64,000 nt of DNA from positions 535,170-599,169 of the forward strand of contig OW568888.1 in the NCBI GenBank assembly GCA_938743325.2, in the 5' to 3' direction. Positions 18,747-28,291 of the stretch are shown here, one piece after another (the stretch's first letter is position 1; the number at the start of each line of letters is the position of its first letter). The translations under genes and the position numbers were made by a program. The notes beneath the pieces were generated by a model. That model was not told the origin of the DNA. It made no database searches and saw nothing but the letters and a program-made list of their open reading frames with translations. The stretch is from Pycnococcus provasolii. Lineage: Eukaryota > Chlorophyta > Pseudoscourfieldiophyceae > Pseudoscourfieldiales > Pycnococcaceae.

Positions 18747-20886
18747 ATGTTAGTAGTGCAGTCAATTCTCGCCCCTTCGTTAAGCCTGCTCCCTCTCCCT
18801 CTCCATCCCCCCCCCCCCCCCCCCCCCCCCCCCCCGCCCATCTCCCCTCCACTCCTCGAAGCAGCAGGCGGACGAGCAGCGGAGGCGGCGTTGCGTATAT
18901 GGTCACGACAGAAACAGACTGAGGAACGCATGACTGCGAAGCTTCAGCAAGGTGAGGCAGAAGCGATGGCAAAATCCGCAGCAGACGCGAAGGTCCGCGA
19001 TCATCTTAACGATCGACGACAGAAGGAGGCTGAGGAACGAGCACGGGCATTCGCCGAGGCGAAGGCAGCGACGCCAGCGCCGCAAGCCGCATCCGCTGCA
19101 CCCGCTGCACCCGCGTCTGTCCCCCAAGCCGCACCGTCGCCTCAGCTGCGACAACAGGCCAAGCAGACGTCCGACGAGCAGGCACGGGCTCGCGCCGCCG
19201 CGGACGCCAAGGCGCGAGCAGCTCGACATGCAGCGCAAGAAGCAGGCGGAGGAACGTGCGAAGGCGTACGCGCAGGCCAAGTCCGAGGCACCCACGCCTG
19301 TCGCTCCGCCTGCACATGTGCCGCAGCAAACCGACGAACAGGCAAGACGCGCCGAGGCGGCGAAGCAAGCCGAAGAGCGTGCAAAGGCATTCGCGGCGGC
19401 GAAGGCGACTGCCACGCCCGCCAGTGTGCCCGCATCACCGCCGGCGCCCGCTCCTCGCATGCGTTCGCAGCAGGATGGTCAGGCGCGACGCGAGGCGGAG
19501 GCGAAAGCACTTGCGGATGCGAAAGCGCGCGAGCAGCTCGACATGCAGCGCAAGAAGCAGGCGGAGGAACGTGCGAAGGCGTACGCGCAGGCCAAGTCCG
19601 AGGCACCCACGCCTGTCGCTCCGCCTGCACATGTGCCGCAGCAAACCGACGAACAGGCAAGACGCGCCGAGGCGGCGAAGCAAGCCGAAGAGCGTGCAAA
19701 GGCATTCGCGGCGGCGAAGGCGACTGCCACGCCCGCCAGTGTGCCCGCATCACCGCCGGCGCCCGCTCCTCGCATGCGTTCGCAGCAGGATGACCAGTCG
19801 CGACGCGAGGCGGAGGCGAAAGCACTTGCGGATGCGAAAGCGCGCGAGCAGCTCGACATGCAGCGCAAGAAGCAGGCGGAGGAGCGTGCGAAGGCGTACG
19901 CGCAGGCCAAGTCCGAGGCACCCACGCCTGTCGCTCCACCTGCACCAGCGGCGCCTGCACATGTGCCGCAGCAAACCGACGAACAGGCAAGACGCGCCGA
20001 GGCGGCGAAGCAAGCCGAAGAGCGTGCAAAGGCATTCGCGGCGGCGAAGGCGACTGCCACGCCCGCCAGTGTGCCCGCATCACCGCCGGCGCCCGCTCCT
20101 CGCATGCGTTCGCAGCAGGATGGTCAGGCGCGACGCGAGGCGGAGGCGAAAGCACTTGCGGATGCGAAAGCGCGCGAGCAGCTCGACATGCAGCGCAAGA
20201 AGCAGGCGGAGGAGCGTGCGAAGGCGTACGCGCAGGCCAAGTCCGAGGCACCCACGCCTGTCGCTCCACCTGCACATGTGCCGCAGCAAACCGACGAACA
20301 GGCAAGACGCGCCGAGGCGGCGAAGCAAGCCGAAGAGCGTGCAAAGGCATTCGCGGCGGCGAAGGCGACTGCCACGCCCGCCAGTGTGCCCGCATCACCG
20401 CCGGCGCCCGCTCCTCGCATGCGTTCGCAGCAGGATGGTCAGGCGCGACGCGAGGCGGAGGCGAAAGCACTTGCGGATGCGAAAGCGCGCGAGCAGCTCG
20501 ACATGCAGCGCAAGAAGCAGGCGGAGGAGCGTGCGAAGGCGTACGCGCAGGCCAAGTCCGAGGCACCCACGCCTGTCGCTCCACCTGCACATGTGCCGCA
20601 GCAAACCGACGAACAGGCAAGACGCGCCGAGGCGGCGAAGCAAGCCGAAGAGCGTGCAAAGGCATTCGCGGCGGCGAAGGCGACTGCCACGCCCGCCAGT
20701 GTGCCCGCATCGCCGCCGGCGCCCGCTCCTCGCATGCGTCCGCAGCAGGATGACCAGTCGCGACGCGAAGCGGAGGCGAAAGCACTTGCGGATGCGAAAG
20801 CGCGCGAGCAGCTCGACATGCAGCGTAAGAAGCAGGCGGAGGAGCGTGCGAAGGCGTACGCGCAGGCCAAGTCCGACCCTAACTAA
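18747..20886 (+). pseudogene. Alanine/lysine/glutamate coiled-coil repeat gene with frameshift
   Basis: Two frames encode one protein type. Frame 1 (18747 to about 19220) reads 'MTAKLQQGEAEAMAKSAADA' and 'NDRRQKEAEERARAFAEAKA'. Frame 2 (about 19220-20886) is a series of tandem 315-bp units (105 residues; 'REQLDMQRKKQAEERAKAYA', 'PTPVAPPAHVPQQTDEQARR', 'VPASPPAPAPRMRSQQD'), one of them 12 bp longer. The switch is visible at 19215-19225, where the first unit has GCGCGAGCAG and every later unit GCGCGCGAGCAG, so a 2-bp difference puts the repeats out of frame. A 29-C run at 18807-18835 precedes it. The 3' end stops inside a unit (KSDPN, stop), so it is probably truncated. Function unknown; it resembles long helical rod or linker proteins. 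Confidence 0.6.
18807..18835. repeat. Poly-C tract (29 C)
   Basis: An uninterrupted C homopolymer between the divergent integrase-repeat gene and the coiled-coil gene. Its length may be imprecise in the assembly. Confidence 0.9.
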
Positions 20887-22083
20887 AAGTAAAACTAAAA
20901 AAAGCTAAAAAACAAAAAAAACCCACCAACCCAACCCTCGAGTCAAGTACCCGTATTACCCAACGTACCTATGAGTAGGTGGTGAGGTTGTGGTGAGTAA
21001 GGGAAGGTAGGGTGGTGGTAGGGTACGTGCAGGTAGGGTGAGGTTGTGGTAAGTTGACAGGTAGGGTGGGGTTAGGGTACGGGTGAGGCAGGCATGTGTA
21101 ATGACCATTGTGTGTTGTGTTCATGTGTCTACACACACAAACACACAACATATAAAAAAAAAGGCACAGACACAAACACAGACACAAAGGCAGGACGTAC
21201 CTTAAGGCTCACACTTGACAAGCGTGCGTCAGTGATGAGATGGAAGATGTCGTGGACGAGGGAAGGGGGGAAAGGGGGGGGGGGGGGGGGGGAGGTTTCG
21301 GAACGAGGCGGGGCGTACTTTCGAAACGAGTCAAATATCGTACAGTATGCACGACAACTAGAGGATCAATTTTAGAGTTGCAAGGTGCCAGGCAGGCGCT
21401 GAGGGGCGGCGATGAGCGGAAAATTCCCAGTCTCATGAGTCCTCAGACTTCCGGTTAAGATATGGACGTCGTGGATGGTTGCCTTGGGCTGCCTTTTTGA
21501 TTTGATCGTGCTCTCTAAGCTAAAAAGTCCACAGCATGTGCCCCTTGGTACCTGTACCTTCGACTAACGTTAGAACAAGGTGTGGAAGGTTGAGGAGTCA
21601 TACCAAACAAGGCTATCCATAGGTGTGCGATCAGGTGATGTGAAGGCGAACCACCAGGCTCAACGTGTACTGTAGTTGCAAGTTGCAAGTTGTGGAAAGC
21701 GATGAATGGGTGTGGCGCGCGTGTTCCGTCCTTCCGAAACGGCTTCAGAGGGGAACCCACGGCCACGGGTAGGGTAGGAAGGCTACTTCCTACCCGTGGT
21801 GAAGTGCCGTGATGGGCCTTGAACAGCATCGGGCAGATTTGACTATTGTAGACGCTGGGCGCGTGCCTCTTTGATTTGATTTGCGGAATTGCACTTTTTA
21901 CTGTGCTCTCCAGCCATTCTCATGGTGTCGCGGCATCTGTGTGCCTTGCCCTGCATGCAAAGCAGGCTACGGGCCGGGAAGTTTGTCCAAGACTTCCCTA
22001 TCGTAGCCCCGAAGGAGAATGGGAGGAATTCCACTATTCGGACAGAGCCCCCGCGTGCTCTTCCCTGCCCCATTCTCATTCAC
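20887..22083. other. Intergenic region with G-rich degenerate repeats, microsatellites and a hairpin
   Basis: No gene is supported. From about 20970 to 21090 the sequence is made of GGTAGGGT/GGTGAGG-type units that resemble degenerate telomeric DNA. At 21124-21190 there are (AC)n-type and ACAGACACAAAC repeats, and at 21274-21292 a 19-G run. At about 21756-21800 an imperfect hairpin pairs CCACGGGTA...GGAAG with CTTCC-TACCCGTGG. The frame of the next integrase-repeat gene is open from 21889, but the recognisable repeat begins at 22084. Confidence 0.5.
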
Positions 22084-22851
22084 ATGGAGTTTCGCAGCTT
22101 CGAGGATGCGCGCACGTACGTGCGCACGCTTGGTCTGAGGAGCCAGTCGGAGTGGCGTGCGTGGAGCAGGTCAGGCGCGAGGCCGCAGGACATACCCGGC
22201 AATCCTCAGGCGACGTACTGGTCATCGGGCTGGACGTCGTACGGCGACTTCCTCGGGTACGCAGACGGCCAAGGTGCGCGCGGCACGTTTCGCTCGTTCG
22301 AGGAGGCGCGCACGTACGTGCGCACGCTCGGCCTGGGGAGCCAGTCGGAGTGGCGTGCGTGGAGCAGGTCAGGCGCGAGGCCGCAGGACATACCCGGCAA
22401 TCCTCAGGCGACGTACTGGTCATCGGGCTGGACGTCGTACGGCGACTTCCTCGGGTACGCAGACGGCCAAGGTGCGCGCGGCACGTTTCGCTCGTTCGAG
22501 GAGGCGCGCACGTACGTGCGCACGCTCGGCCTGGGGAGCCAGTCGGAGTGGCGTGCGTGGAGCAGGTCAGGCGCGAGGCCGCAGGACATACCCGGCAATC
22601 CTCAGGCGACGTACAGGTCATCGGGCTGGACGTCGTACGGCGACTTCCTCGGGTACGCAGACGGCCAAGGTGCGCGCGGCACGTTTCGCTCGTTCGAGGA
22701 GGCGCGCACGTACGTGCGCACGCTCGGCCTGGGGAGCCAGTCGGAGTGGCGTGCGTGGAGCAGGTCAGGCGCGAGGCCGCAGGACATACCCGGCAATCCT
22801 CAGGCGACGTACAGGTCATCGGGCTGGACGTCGTACGGCGATTTTCTTTAG
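22084..22851 (+). CDS. Short integrase-repeat protein, four near-identical 198-bp repeats
   Basis: The 255-residue product begins at MEFRSFEDARTYVRTLGLRS and contains four tandem 66-residue units (FRSFEEARTYVRTLGLGSQS, then EWRAWSRSGARPQDIPGNPQ, ATYxSSGWTSYGDFLGYADG). The units are almost identical at DNA level, differing mainly at TGG/AGG in the ATYWSSGW/ATYRSSGW position, which indicates recent expansion. The frame ends abruptly within the fourth unit (YGDFL, stop), without the C-terminal domain seen in the 16379-18712 protein. It is either a short paralogue or a truncated copy. ATG 22084 is chosen because it starts exactly at the repeat; the frame is open upstream to 21889. Confidence 0.6.
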   Translation: MEFRSFEDARTYVRTLGLRSQSEWRAWSRSGARPQDIPGNPQATYWSSGWTSYGDFLGYADGQGARGTFRSFEEARTYVRTLGLGSQSEWRAWSRSGARPQDIPGNPQATYWSSGWTSYGDFLGYADGQGARGTFRSFEEARTYVRTLGLGSQSEWRAWSRSGARPQDIPGNPQATYRSSGWTSYGDFLGYADGQGARGTFRSFEEARTYVRTLGLGSQSEWRAWSRSGARPQDIPGNPQATYRSSGWTSYGDFL

Positions 22852-22989
22852 GCGCGATTGACGTGCTTGAGTGGATGACAAGTTGAGGAAACAGGGAGAT
22901 CGTCATCCAGTCCCGGGTAATAGGTTGGGCGTTTTGGTGGGCAGCGCCATCAGTCCTTAAAGTTGATAGTTGTAACCAGCCGGCTTTCT

Positions 22990-23400
22990 TTACAACTTTT
23001 GGCAGCTTGATAGCAGCCTTGATGTCCCGCTTCTCGACACCCGCCTGCCCCGGTGCTCCGTCCGCTCCTCCTCGATATCAATGCGCCTCTCAATTCGTTC
23101 TTTTCTTGGCTCAGCCTGCTGTCCCAGTACGAACCGCATGATGATTCCATGCTTGTTGAACGTTGCATCAATCGCCTCCTCGTTCGGCGGAAACCACGTC
23201 GAGCGTAGCGCATCCCTCCTAGTGAACGAATCGCGTTTTGGAGGCTGCTCCAAAAACGACGTGAATACCCCCACCACAGCGAGAATGTCTCTTTGGTGTT
23301 TTTTCGTGGACGATGACGATGATGTGGTGGTAATCTTCAGACTGTTGTTGACCCTGGGATCGTGATGATAACGCTGCTCCTGTTGTTGTTGTTGCTGCCC
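22990..23400 (-). pseudogene. GT31-type glycosyltransferase fragment
   Basis: Reading leftward from about 23400, a Gln/Ser/Thr-rich leader is followed by 'DILAVVGVFTSF', 'FTRRDALRSTWFPP', 'KHGIIMRFVLGQQAEP' and 'ERIERRIDIEEERTEH'. This is the N-terminal third of the beta-1,3-galactosyltransferase (GT31) catalytic domain, including the RRD-xxRxTW block. The downstream DxD metal site and the rest of the roughly 250-residue domain are absent, and the frame decays into unrelated residues by 23050. It is a truncated piece of a Golgi glycosyltransferase gene. Confidence 0.7.
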
Positions 23401-23439
23401 TGTAGTACTATCACGATTTATTTTATGATAGTACTACAG
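23400..23439. repeat. Perfect 14-bp hairpin
   Basis: CTGTAGTACTATCA (23400-23413) and its exact reverse complement (23426-23439) flank a 12-bp AT-rich loop. It lies between the glycosyltransferase fragment and the end of the TPR fragment, both on the minus strand. It could be a 3'-end structure or a footprint of a palindromic insertion. Confidence 0.85.
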
Positions 23440-24165
23440 AAAGTCGTCGCGCCGCACGGTGCTCGCGAGCGATCGACTTGGCACGATTTCGAGCGTGCCG
23501 CCCGTGCCTGGCACTGCGCGGCCGTCCACCCAACGCGCGGGTGCGCCGCCACCCACCAGACGCTCCGCGCTGTAACGCGCATTGAATGTCGTCAGGGACG
23601 TGACACCGTAGAGGTTGAAGAACTTCGCAAGGTCAACACGCACCGCGCAGCGGCCTCGTATCGCTCGGATCCGACGCGCTCGCATCCATCCAGAAGCCAG
23701 CCTCCGCCGCGAGCTCGAGCACTTGCTTGAGCGTGAGAGGCTTACGCGGCGCGACGCCTGACTCCTCCCACCTCGCGGGCGTTACAGGCGCGTCCTTCGC
23801 GTACCCGTCCGACGCCGTGACTAAGAGGTTGTCCCCGCTCGTTGGTACAGGTAGCCTTGCTGCGCACTCCTCTCGTCCGTGCAGACAGACTTCGTTCGAC
23901 GGGTCGATCTGCAGCGCACTCCCGAAGGCGTCGTATGCTTCGCGAAACTTGCCAATAGCGAACAGCGCGCTGGCGATTCGCGTGTACGCCTTCGCGCGCG
24001 CGTTGTCTGGCTCGTCGCACAGATTGAGCATGGATACAGCATCGTAATTCAGCTCGTACCGCTTCCTTCGATCAGCCTCCTGCTGCTCCGTTCGCTCGCG
24101 AATCAGACGTTTGGCTGCCACCGTGCTCCACGGGATGGCGCGAAACTTTTTATCTGCACCATTTG
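23434..24165 (-). pseudogene. TPR-containing gene fragment with frameshift
   Basis: On the minus strand from about 24165: 'KKFRAIPWSTVAAKRLIRER', then a TPR-like pair ('NARAKAYTRIASALFAIGKF', 'REAYDAFGSALQIDPSNEVC'), then 'PLTLKQVLELAAEAGFWMDA'. At about 23640-23660 the frame stops (RPLRGAC, stop) while the neighbouring frame continues as 'CAVRVDLAKFFNLYGVTSLT' to a stop at 23434. This is one gene piece with a single frameshift. Its upstream end is joined in frame to the surface-protein fragment at about 24170. TPR repeats mediate protein contacts; no specific partner can be named. Confidence 0.55.
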
Positions 24166-25375
24166 AAGGTGCCCGGGTGCACCTCGCTCGGCGACAGTGC
24201 GCGGGCGTGTACGTGAACACGTGCGCGTCGTTGAAAGTTCCGCAGTATCCACCAGCGTGGTTCGACATCACATCCACCGAGATCATGTCCATGCCCATGG
24301 CAAAGCATCCCTCGCTAGGTCCGCTCGGGCTCGTGCCGTACACCTCGAAGCCGTAGGAGAACGTGCCCTTGTAGAGCTCCTTCTCCTCAGGCGTGTAGTC
24401 CGAGTATCCGCAGCCATCCTTCTTGACAATTCCAAAGGTGACAATTTCTCCCACAGTTGCCTCAGACAAGTCGAATCCGTCGCACGTCTTGTTCGCAAGC
24501 ATGTCAGAGAACTCCGCGGGATACGTCGTGTTCCACGCTGATCCAAACGCACACGTCGGCTGCACCGCCGCATCGGCGACACCGACGAGCGTCGGCGCCG
24601 TCATGTTCGACCAGAACGGCTCACCCGCCATTCCGCACGTCGCCGTCACCGCGAGTGTCTTCACGCTGTTCTTGCACGGCTGCCCGAAGTTGCGAACAAC
24701 CGCGTGCATGCGGCAGCTCTGCTTGCCAAGGCACTCCTTCGTCACCTCCTTCATCGACGTCGACGCCGAGCATCCGTCAACGTAGTAGGCACCCGCGGTT
24801 CCGCCGGTAACTCCAAAGTTGGCGTAGAGGATGTTGGTGATGTGGCTGCCCGCAGGGCAGTTCAACTTCATCTCGGACTTCTCAGCCACCTGCGAGCTCA
24901 CCAGTCCGACGATTCCGTGAGCCTTGCCCTTGGCGTCGCGAACGCCGTAGTTGTTGCCCTCGTTGAACCTGTAGTGCGCCACGAGCTTGTCCTCGGAGTC
25001 CTTGAGCGGGCAGAACGAATCGCCGAACATGTTCTCCGCGCTCACGGCGCCGCTGTCGTACATGCGCACGTCGTCAATCAGCCCGAGGAATCCCTGGCCA
25101 ATGCGCAGAGGCTGCGTGTTCGTTCGGCTCGGCATGTCCTGGTTCGCCCAGCTCGTCGTCGAGATGGCGCCAAACGCGCCGTCAACCTCGGCAAACAGCG
25201 TCAGCTCCGTTCCAGTGTAGCTCATGCCCACGAGAGTCCACGCGTCAAGCTTGATGCTCGTCGTCTTCTCGTGAATGCGCCACGCCTGGCTTCCGACGTA
25301 GACGCCAGCCTCGATCTTGTACTCCGACACGTCCGACGCGCTCGTCGAGTACATCGCAAGCCAGTATCCCTTTCC
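24166..25375 (-). pseudogene. Surface-protein fragment: LamG-like, SUEL-type lectin and filamin-like domains
   Basis: Domain order on the minus strand: LamG/concanavalin-like C-terminal half (25375-about 25030; 'KLDAWTLVGMSYTGTELTLF', 'GLIDDVRMYDSG'); a SUEL/D-galactoside-binding lectin domain (about 24880-24630; 'LNCPAGSHITNILYANFG', 'ECLGKQSCRMHAVVRNFGQP', 'VKTLAVTATC'); and an Ig/filamin-like region ('VGEIVTFGIVKKDGCGYSDY', 'FEVYGTSPSGPSEGCFAMG') to 'FTYTP', where it is cut and joined to the TPR fragment. The intact protein would be a large secreted adhesin or lectin. Pieces of this stretch recur, unchanged as far as I can see, at 28035-28260 and 31080-31250 in the opposite orientation. 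Confidence 0.65.
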
Positions 25376-25706
25376 GCGCCGCTGTCGTACATGCGCACGT
25401 CGTCAATCAGCCCGAGGAATCCCTGGCCAATGCGCAGAGGCTGCGTGTTCGTTCGGCTCGGCATGTCCTGGTTCGCCCAGCTCGTCGTCGAGATGGCGCC
25501 AAACGCGCCGTCAACCTCGGCAAACAGCGTCAGCTCCGTTCCAGTGTAGCTCATGCCCACGAGGGTCCACGCGTCAAGCTTGATGCTCGTCGTCTTCTCG
25601 TGAATGCGCCACGCCTGGCTTCCGACGTAGACGCCAGCCTCGATCTTGTACTCCGACGCGTCCGACGCGCTCGTCGAGTACATCGCAAGCCAGTATCCCT
25701 TTCCGC
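25049..25706. repeat. 329-bp tandem duplication within the LamG-like fragment
   Basis: The segment 25049-25377 is repeated at 25378-25706, and the first 16 bases of a third copy (GCCGCTGTCGTACATG) follow at 25707. The copies differ at only a few bases, for example GACACGTCC against GACGCGTCC. The same 16-mer at every boundary suggests repeat-mediated or replication-slippage duplication. Confidence 0.85.
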
Positions 25707-25722
25707 GCCGCTGTCGTACATG

Positions 25723-25866
25723 ATATCGTAGTAGCTTGATTGTTATTATTCTGATGAGGTTGACGAGGAGGATGAGGTTGATGAGGAGGATAAGAACGAG
25801 GATGACGAGGATGACAAAGAAGCAGCGAGCTCCTCCTAAACCTGTTGTTATTATTCTTATACCTCA

Positions 25867-25917
<51 letters not shown>

Positions 25918-26395
25918 GGCGGACACGGAAAGGTATTTTGCATAGGAAGGAGGGAGCCTTAAGGAGAGGCGCCATCAGAGCACTCGACGGCGCATGTTGG
26001 TTGGTTTGGACTGGTTGGCCTGGGGTAGAGGGAACGGGAGGTTATTTTCAAGATTGGGGGTTGGGCGACGCCTTCTTCTCGCGCCATCAATGGCGCCGCG
26101 CATCGCCAGTCGTGCGTGGCATGCACGGTCGCGCTGGAGGTTCGTTGTGTGTGATGTAAGTTGTAATGTGTACGTTGGTGAGGTGTGGTTGTTTTCCTTC
26201 CTTAGCTCGTCCTTAACGTACCTGTGTGGGACGCAATGTCGTCCAGAGTTGCGTCGATCCTCCATGGACATGGCGTCCCGTTAGAGCCTTTTTTCCCCGT
26301 TGTACCAAAGAGGCAAGAAGAAAAACGACAGATGATAGTCTAGGCACTTTGAGAAAAAGACAAAGTAGAGGTGGTTAGGGTTTTAAAAGTTAGGG
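25723..26395. other. Low-complexity intergenic stretch
   Basis: No gene is supported. It contains GATGAGGTTGA/GAGGATGAC-type purine-rich repeats (about 25750-25830), a (GCAGAC)8 hexanucleotide array at 25869-25916 and otherwise unremarkable sequence. Confidence 0.55.
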
Positions 26396-26430
26396 ACTAG
26401 GGTTAGGATTAGGGTTAGGGTTAGGGCTAG
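26396..26430 (+). repeat. Short interstitial telomere-type repeat
   Basis: About five imperfect TTAGGG units (including TTAGGA and CTAGGG variants) read on the plus strand. An opposite-strand CCCTAA-type remnant lies about 900 bp to the right (27305-27322). Confidence 0.75.
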
Positions 26431-27301
26431 GTATATTCTCACTGGAAAATCAATTCGGGGTTATCTTCATGCGCGTCGCGTGGACGTTGTGCGCACCGAG
26501 CGCGTCGCCAGCATTTACAAAAGTTGCGCACAGGTGCCTCCTTGCGCCTACTACCACCCACGATGCACCCAAGAAGCACGCCGCGGCAAAGCCGGTGCAC
26601 AATTCGCGGATGATGTGCTCGAGAATATTATCACCATGGTCTTCGCGCGCGTGTCATCGTCTGGATAGGGATGTGGTTTGTATTACGGAGGCCCGATCAG
26701 GGATTCGAAGGCGTTCTGTAAGTCGTCGTACGCACGATCACGAATTGTCGCCTTGTACTGATCGATAGTGCTTCTTTCGACGTGGCGGTCTTCTTCTAGG
26801 GGTTGGTGTCATTTCACGCGATGCTACCGTTGCCTCTAAGCGCTAGCGAGTGTCGATCGATCACCCGCTGCGATCGCACCGCCTAAGAGCGGCGCCAATC
26901 GAAGGCGCTCTTTCTCCTTGGCAATGCGTCGCTCTCGCTGCCACGGGAAAAAAGCGATGGTCAGCGCGTCGTACGCTAACACTCCCAGAGACGCTGACAT
27001 GTGCACAAACAAGTTTTGTGATGTGATTTTGTGAAGTTTGAAATCCGAGGATGTCGATCTTGCCGTTTCTGTAGTTCAATGTTTTGTTGAGACGCCATTT
27101 GCTAGACGAATGCTTACGATGGGTCGCGAACTTGCAACGGTTGCGCGCCACCTTAAGGTTGAAGGAGCGGGCGAGCGGCCATGGCCCGCCGGCCGCCGCG
27201 AACTTAAGAGTTTTGAGACGCATACTTTTCTTCTCGTAGTTATAGGAATGCGGTTATGACTTATCCCCTATGAGTGCCGGAGCGGGATCCCCAAAATCCC
27301 C
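26431..27301. other. Degenerate region with an RCC1-leader-like piece
   Basis: No complete gene. On the minus strand at about 26995-26870 the sequence reads 'LAYDALTIAFFPWQRERRIA' then 'KEKERLRLAPLLGGAIAAG'. This resembles the N-terminal leader of the RCC1-like gene at 28292-29305 ('LAYKVMRTVWVPWQRERRLN'). It is therefore probably a relic of a paralogous gene start. A plus-strand piece at 26480-26668 ('DVVRTERVASIYKSCAQVPP') is unrecognised. Confidence 0.45.
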
Positions 27302-27370
27302 CCCCCCGTTTCCCTCCTAACCCTAGCCCTAACTCCGACCCCTTCGTCTCCCAGTCAAAAACACGTCGCC

Positions 27371-27685
27371 ATGGCGTCAGCACCGCAGCAGACGCAAAGA
27401 GCTGGCCACGTTGTCGTGCACTGCGCGACGTAGAACGTCGGCAACAAGCAGCCGACGCGCGCATCAATGGACGCGTGGCTCGCATCCGCGCGCACCGCGG
27501 ATGTCGTCGCGGTTGCGGCGCAGGAGGCGCACTTCACAACGCGCGATTCATCCGCATCGTCGTCGTCGTCGTCATCTCAGACGGGTAAACGTCGCGTCAG
27601 CTTTACGGAGTCAATAGGCGCGACGCTTGGGAAAACGGGTGGGCGACTACTAGGTGCAATTGGCGGCGAACTCGCGGGTCGATAG
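27371..27685 (+). pseudogene. Fragment of an inositol-5-phosphatase/EEP-type phosphatase with in-frame stop
   Basis: The frame from ATG 27371 reads 'HVVVHCAT', stop (TAG at 27433), 'NVGNKQPTRASMDAWLASAR' and 'TADVVAVAAQEAHF'. This is the first block of the endonuclease/exonuclease/phosphatase fold in inositol-polyphosphate 5-phosphatases, normally TWNVGN...ADVVAVGxQE, with the Trp codon changed to TAG. After about 27540 the similarity stops and a Ser run and 'KRRVSFTESIGATLGKTGGR' follow. Catalytic blocks further on are absent. It is a broken N-terminal piece. Confidence 0.6.
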
Positions 27686-27708
27686 CGTGAGCATCCAGTT
27701 CTTTGTGA

Positions 27709-28034
27709 CGGATCGTGCTTGGCACGGCTGCCGATGCGGCTGGAGCGTCTCAGCACTTCGTTGGCATGATCGCCTCGTTCGCCTTCTATGCCACGGGTGA
27801 CTTCACCGAGGCACAGATGCTGGAGATGGCTCGCTGCGAGTCGGCGGCTCTCGACGACATGCAGGTGAAGCTCACGTTCGTCGAGGGTGGCTCTTCGACG
27901 GTGTTCAACAAGGCGTTCGCGTTCCAGCCGATGTTCGCCGACGCGACTATTGCGATTGGCACGGAGGAGAGCCTGAACGAGGTGTGGGCATTCGCGCCAT
28001 ACAGCGAGTACGGAACGGACAGCTCTTTCACCAC
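27709..28034 (+). pseudogene. LamG/concanavalin-like domain fragment
   Basis: The sequence reads 'ASQHFVGMIASFAFYATGDF', 'TEAQMLEMARCESAALDDMQ' and 'VEGGSSTVFNKAFAFQPMF'. The first block is the closing part of a LamG-type sandwich, where a new domain usually follows after 'GxIxxFAxYxxAL'. No start codon context or signal is visible. At about 28034 it is joined, with TCC shared at the junction, to the copied lectin-region piece that follows, and the frame changes there. Confidence 0.55.
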
Positions 28035-28285
28035 GATCCGAGGACAAGCTCGTGGCGCACTACAGGTTCAACGAGGGCAACAACTACGGCGTTCGCGACG
28101 CCAAGGGCAAGGCTCACGGAATCGTCGGACTGGTGAGCTCGCAGGTGGCTGAGAAGTCCGAGATGAAGTTGAACTGCCCTGCGGGCAGCCACATCACCAA
28201 CATCCTCTACGCCAACTTTGGAGTTACCGGCGGAACCGCGGGTGCCTACTACGTTGACGGATGTTACAAGTTGAGTAAACAATAA
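28035..28285 (+). pseudogene. Inverted, apparently unchanged copy of part of the LamG/SUEL region
   Basis: From GAGGACAAGCTCGTGGCGC to GACGTTGACGGATG-type sequence at about 28262, the DNA is the reverse complement of about 24773-24998 with no difference I can see over about 225 bp. It encodes 'EDKLVAHYRFNEGNNYGVRD' and the start of the SUEL lectin domain. It then breaks into 'YKLSKQ' and a stop. The lack of divergence implies very recent duplication or an assembly duplicate. Confidence 0.8.
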
Positions 28286-28291
28286 TCCTTT

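Noticed and set aside
21515-21829. Minus-strand 104-codon frame at 21.5-21.8 kb
   Set aside because: No family resemblance. It overlaps a hairpin and low-complexity DNA and lacks support from codon use.
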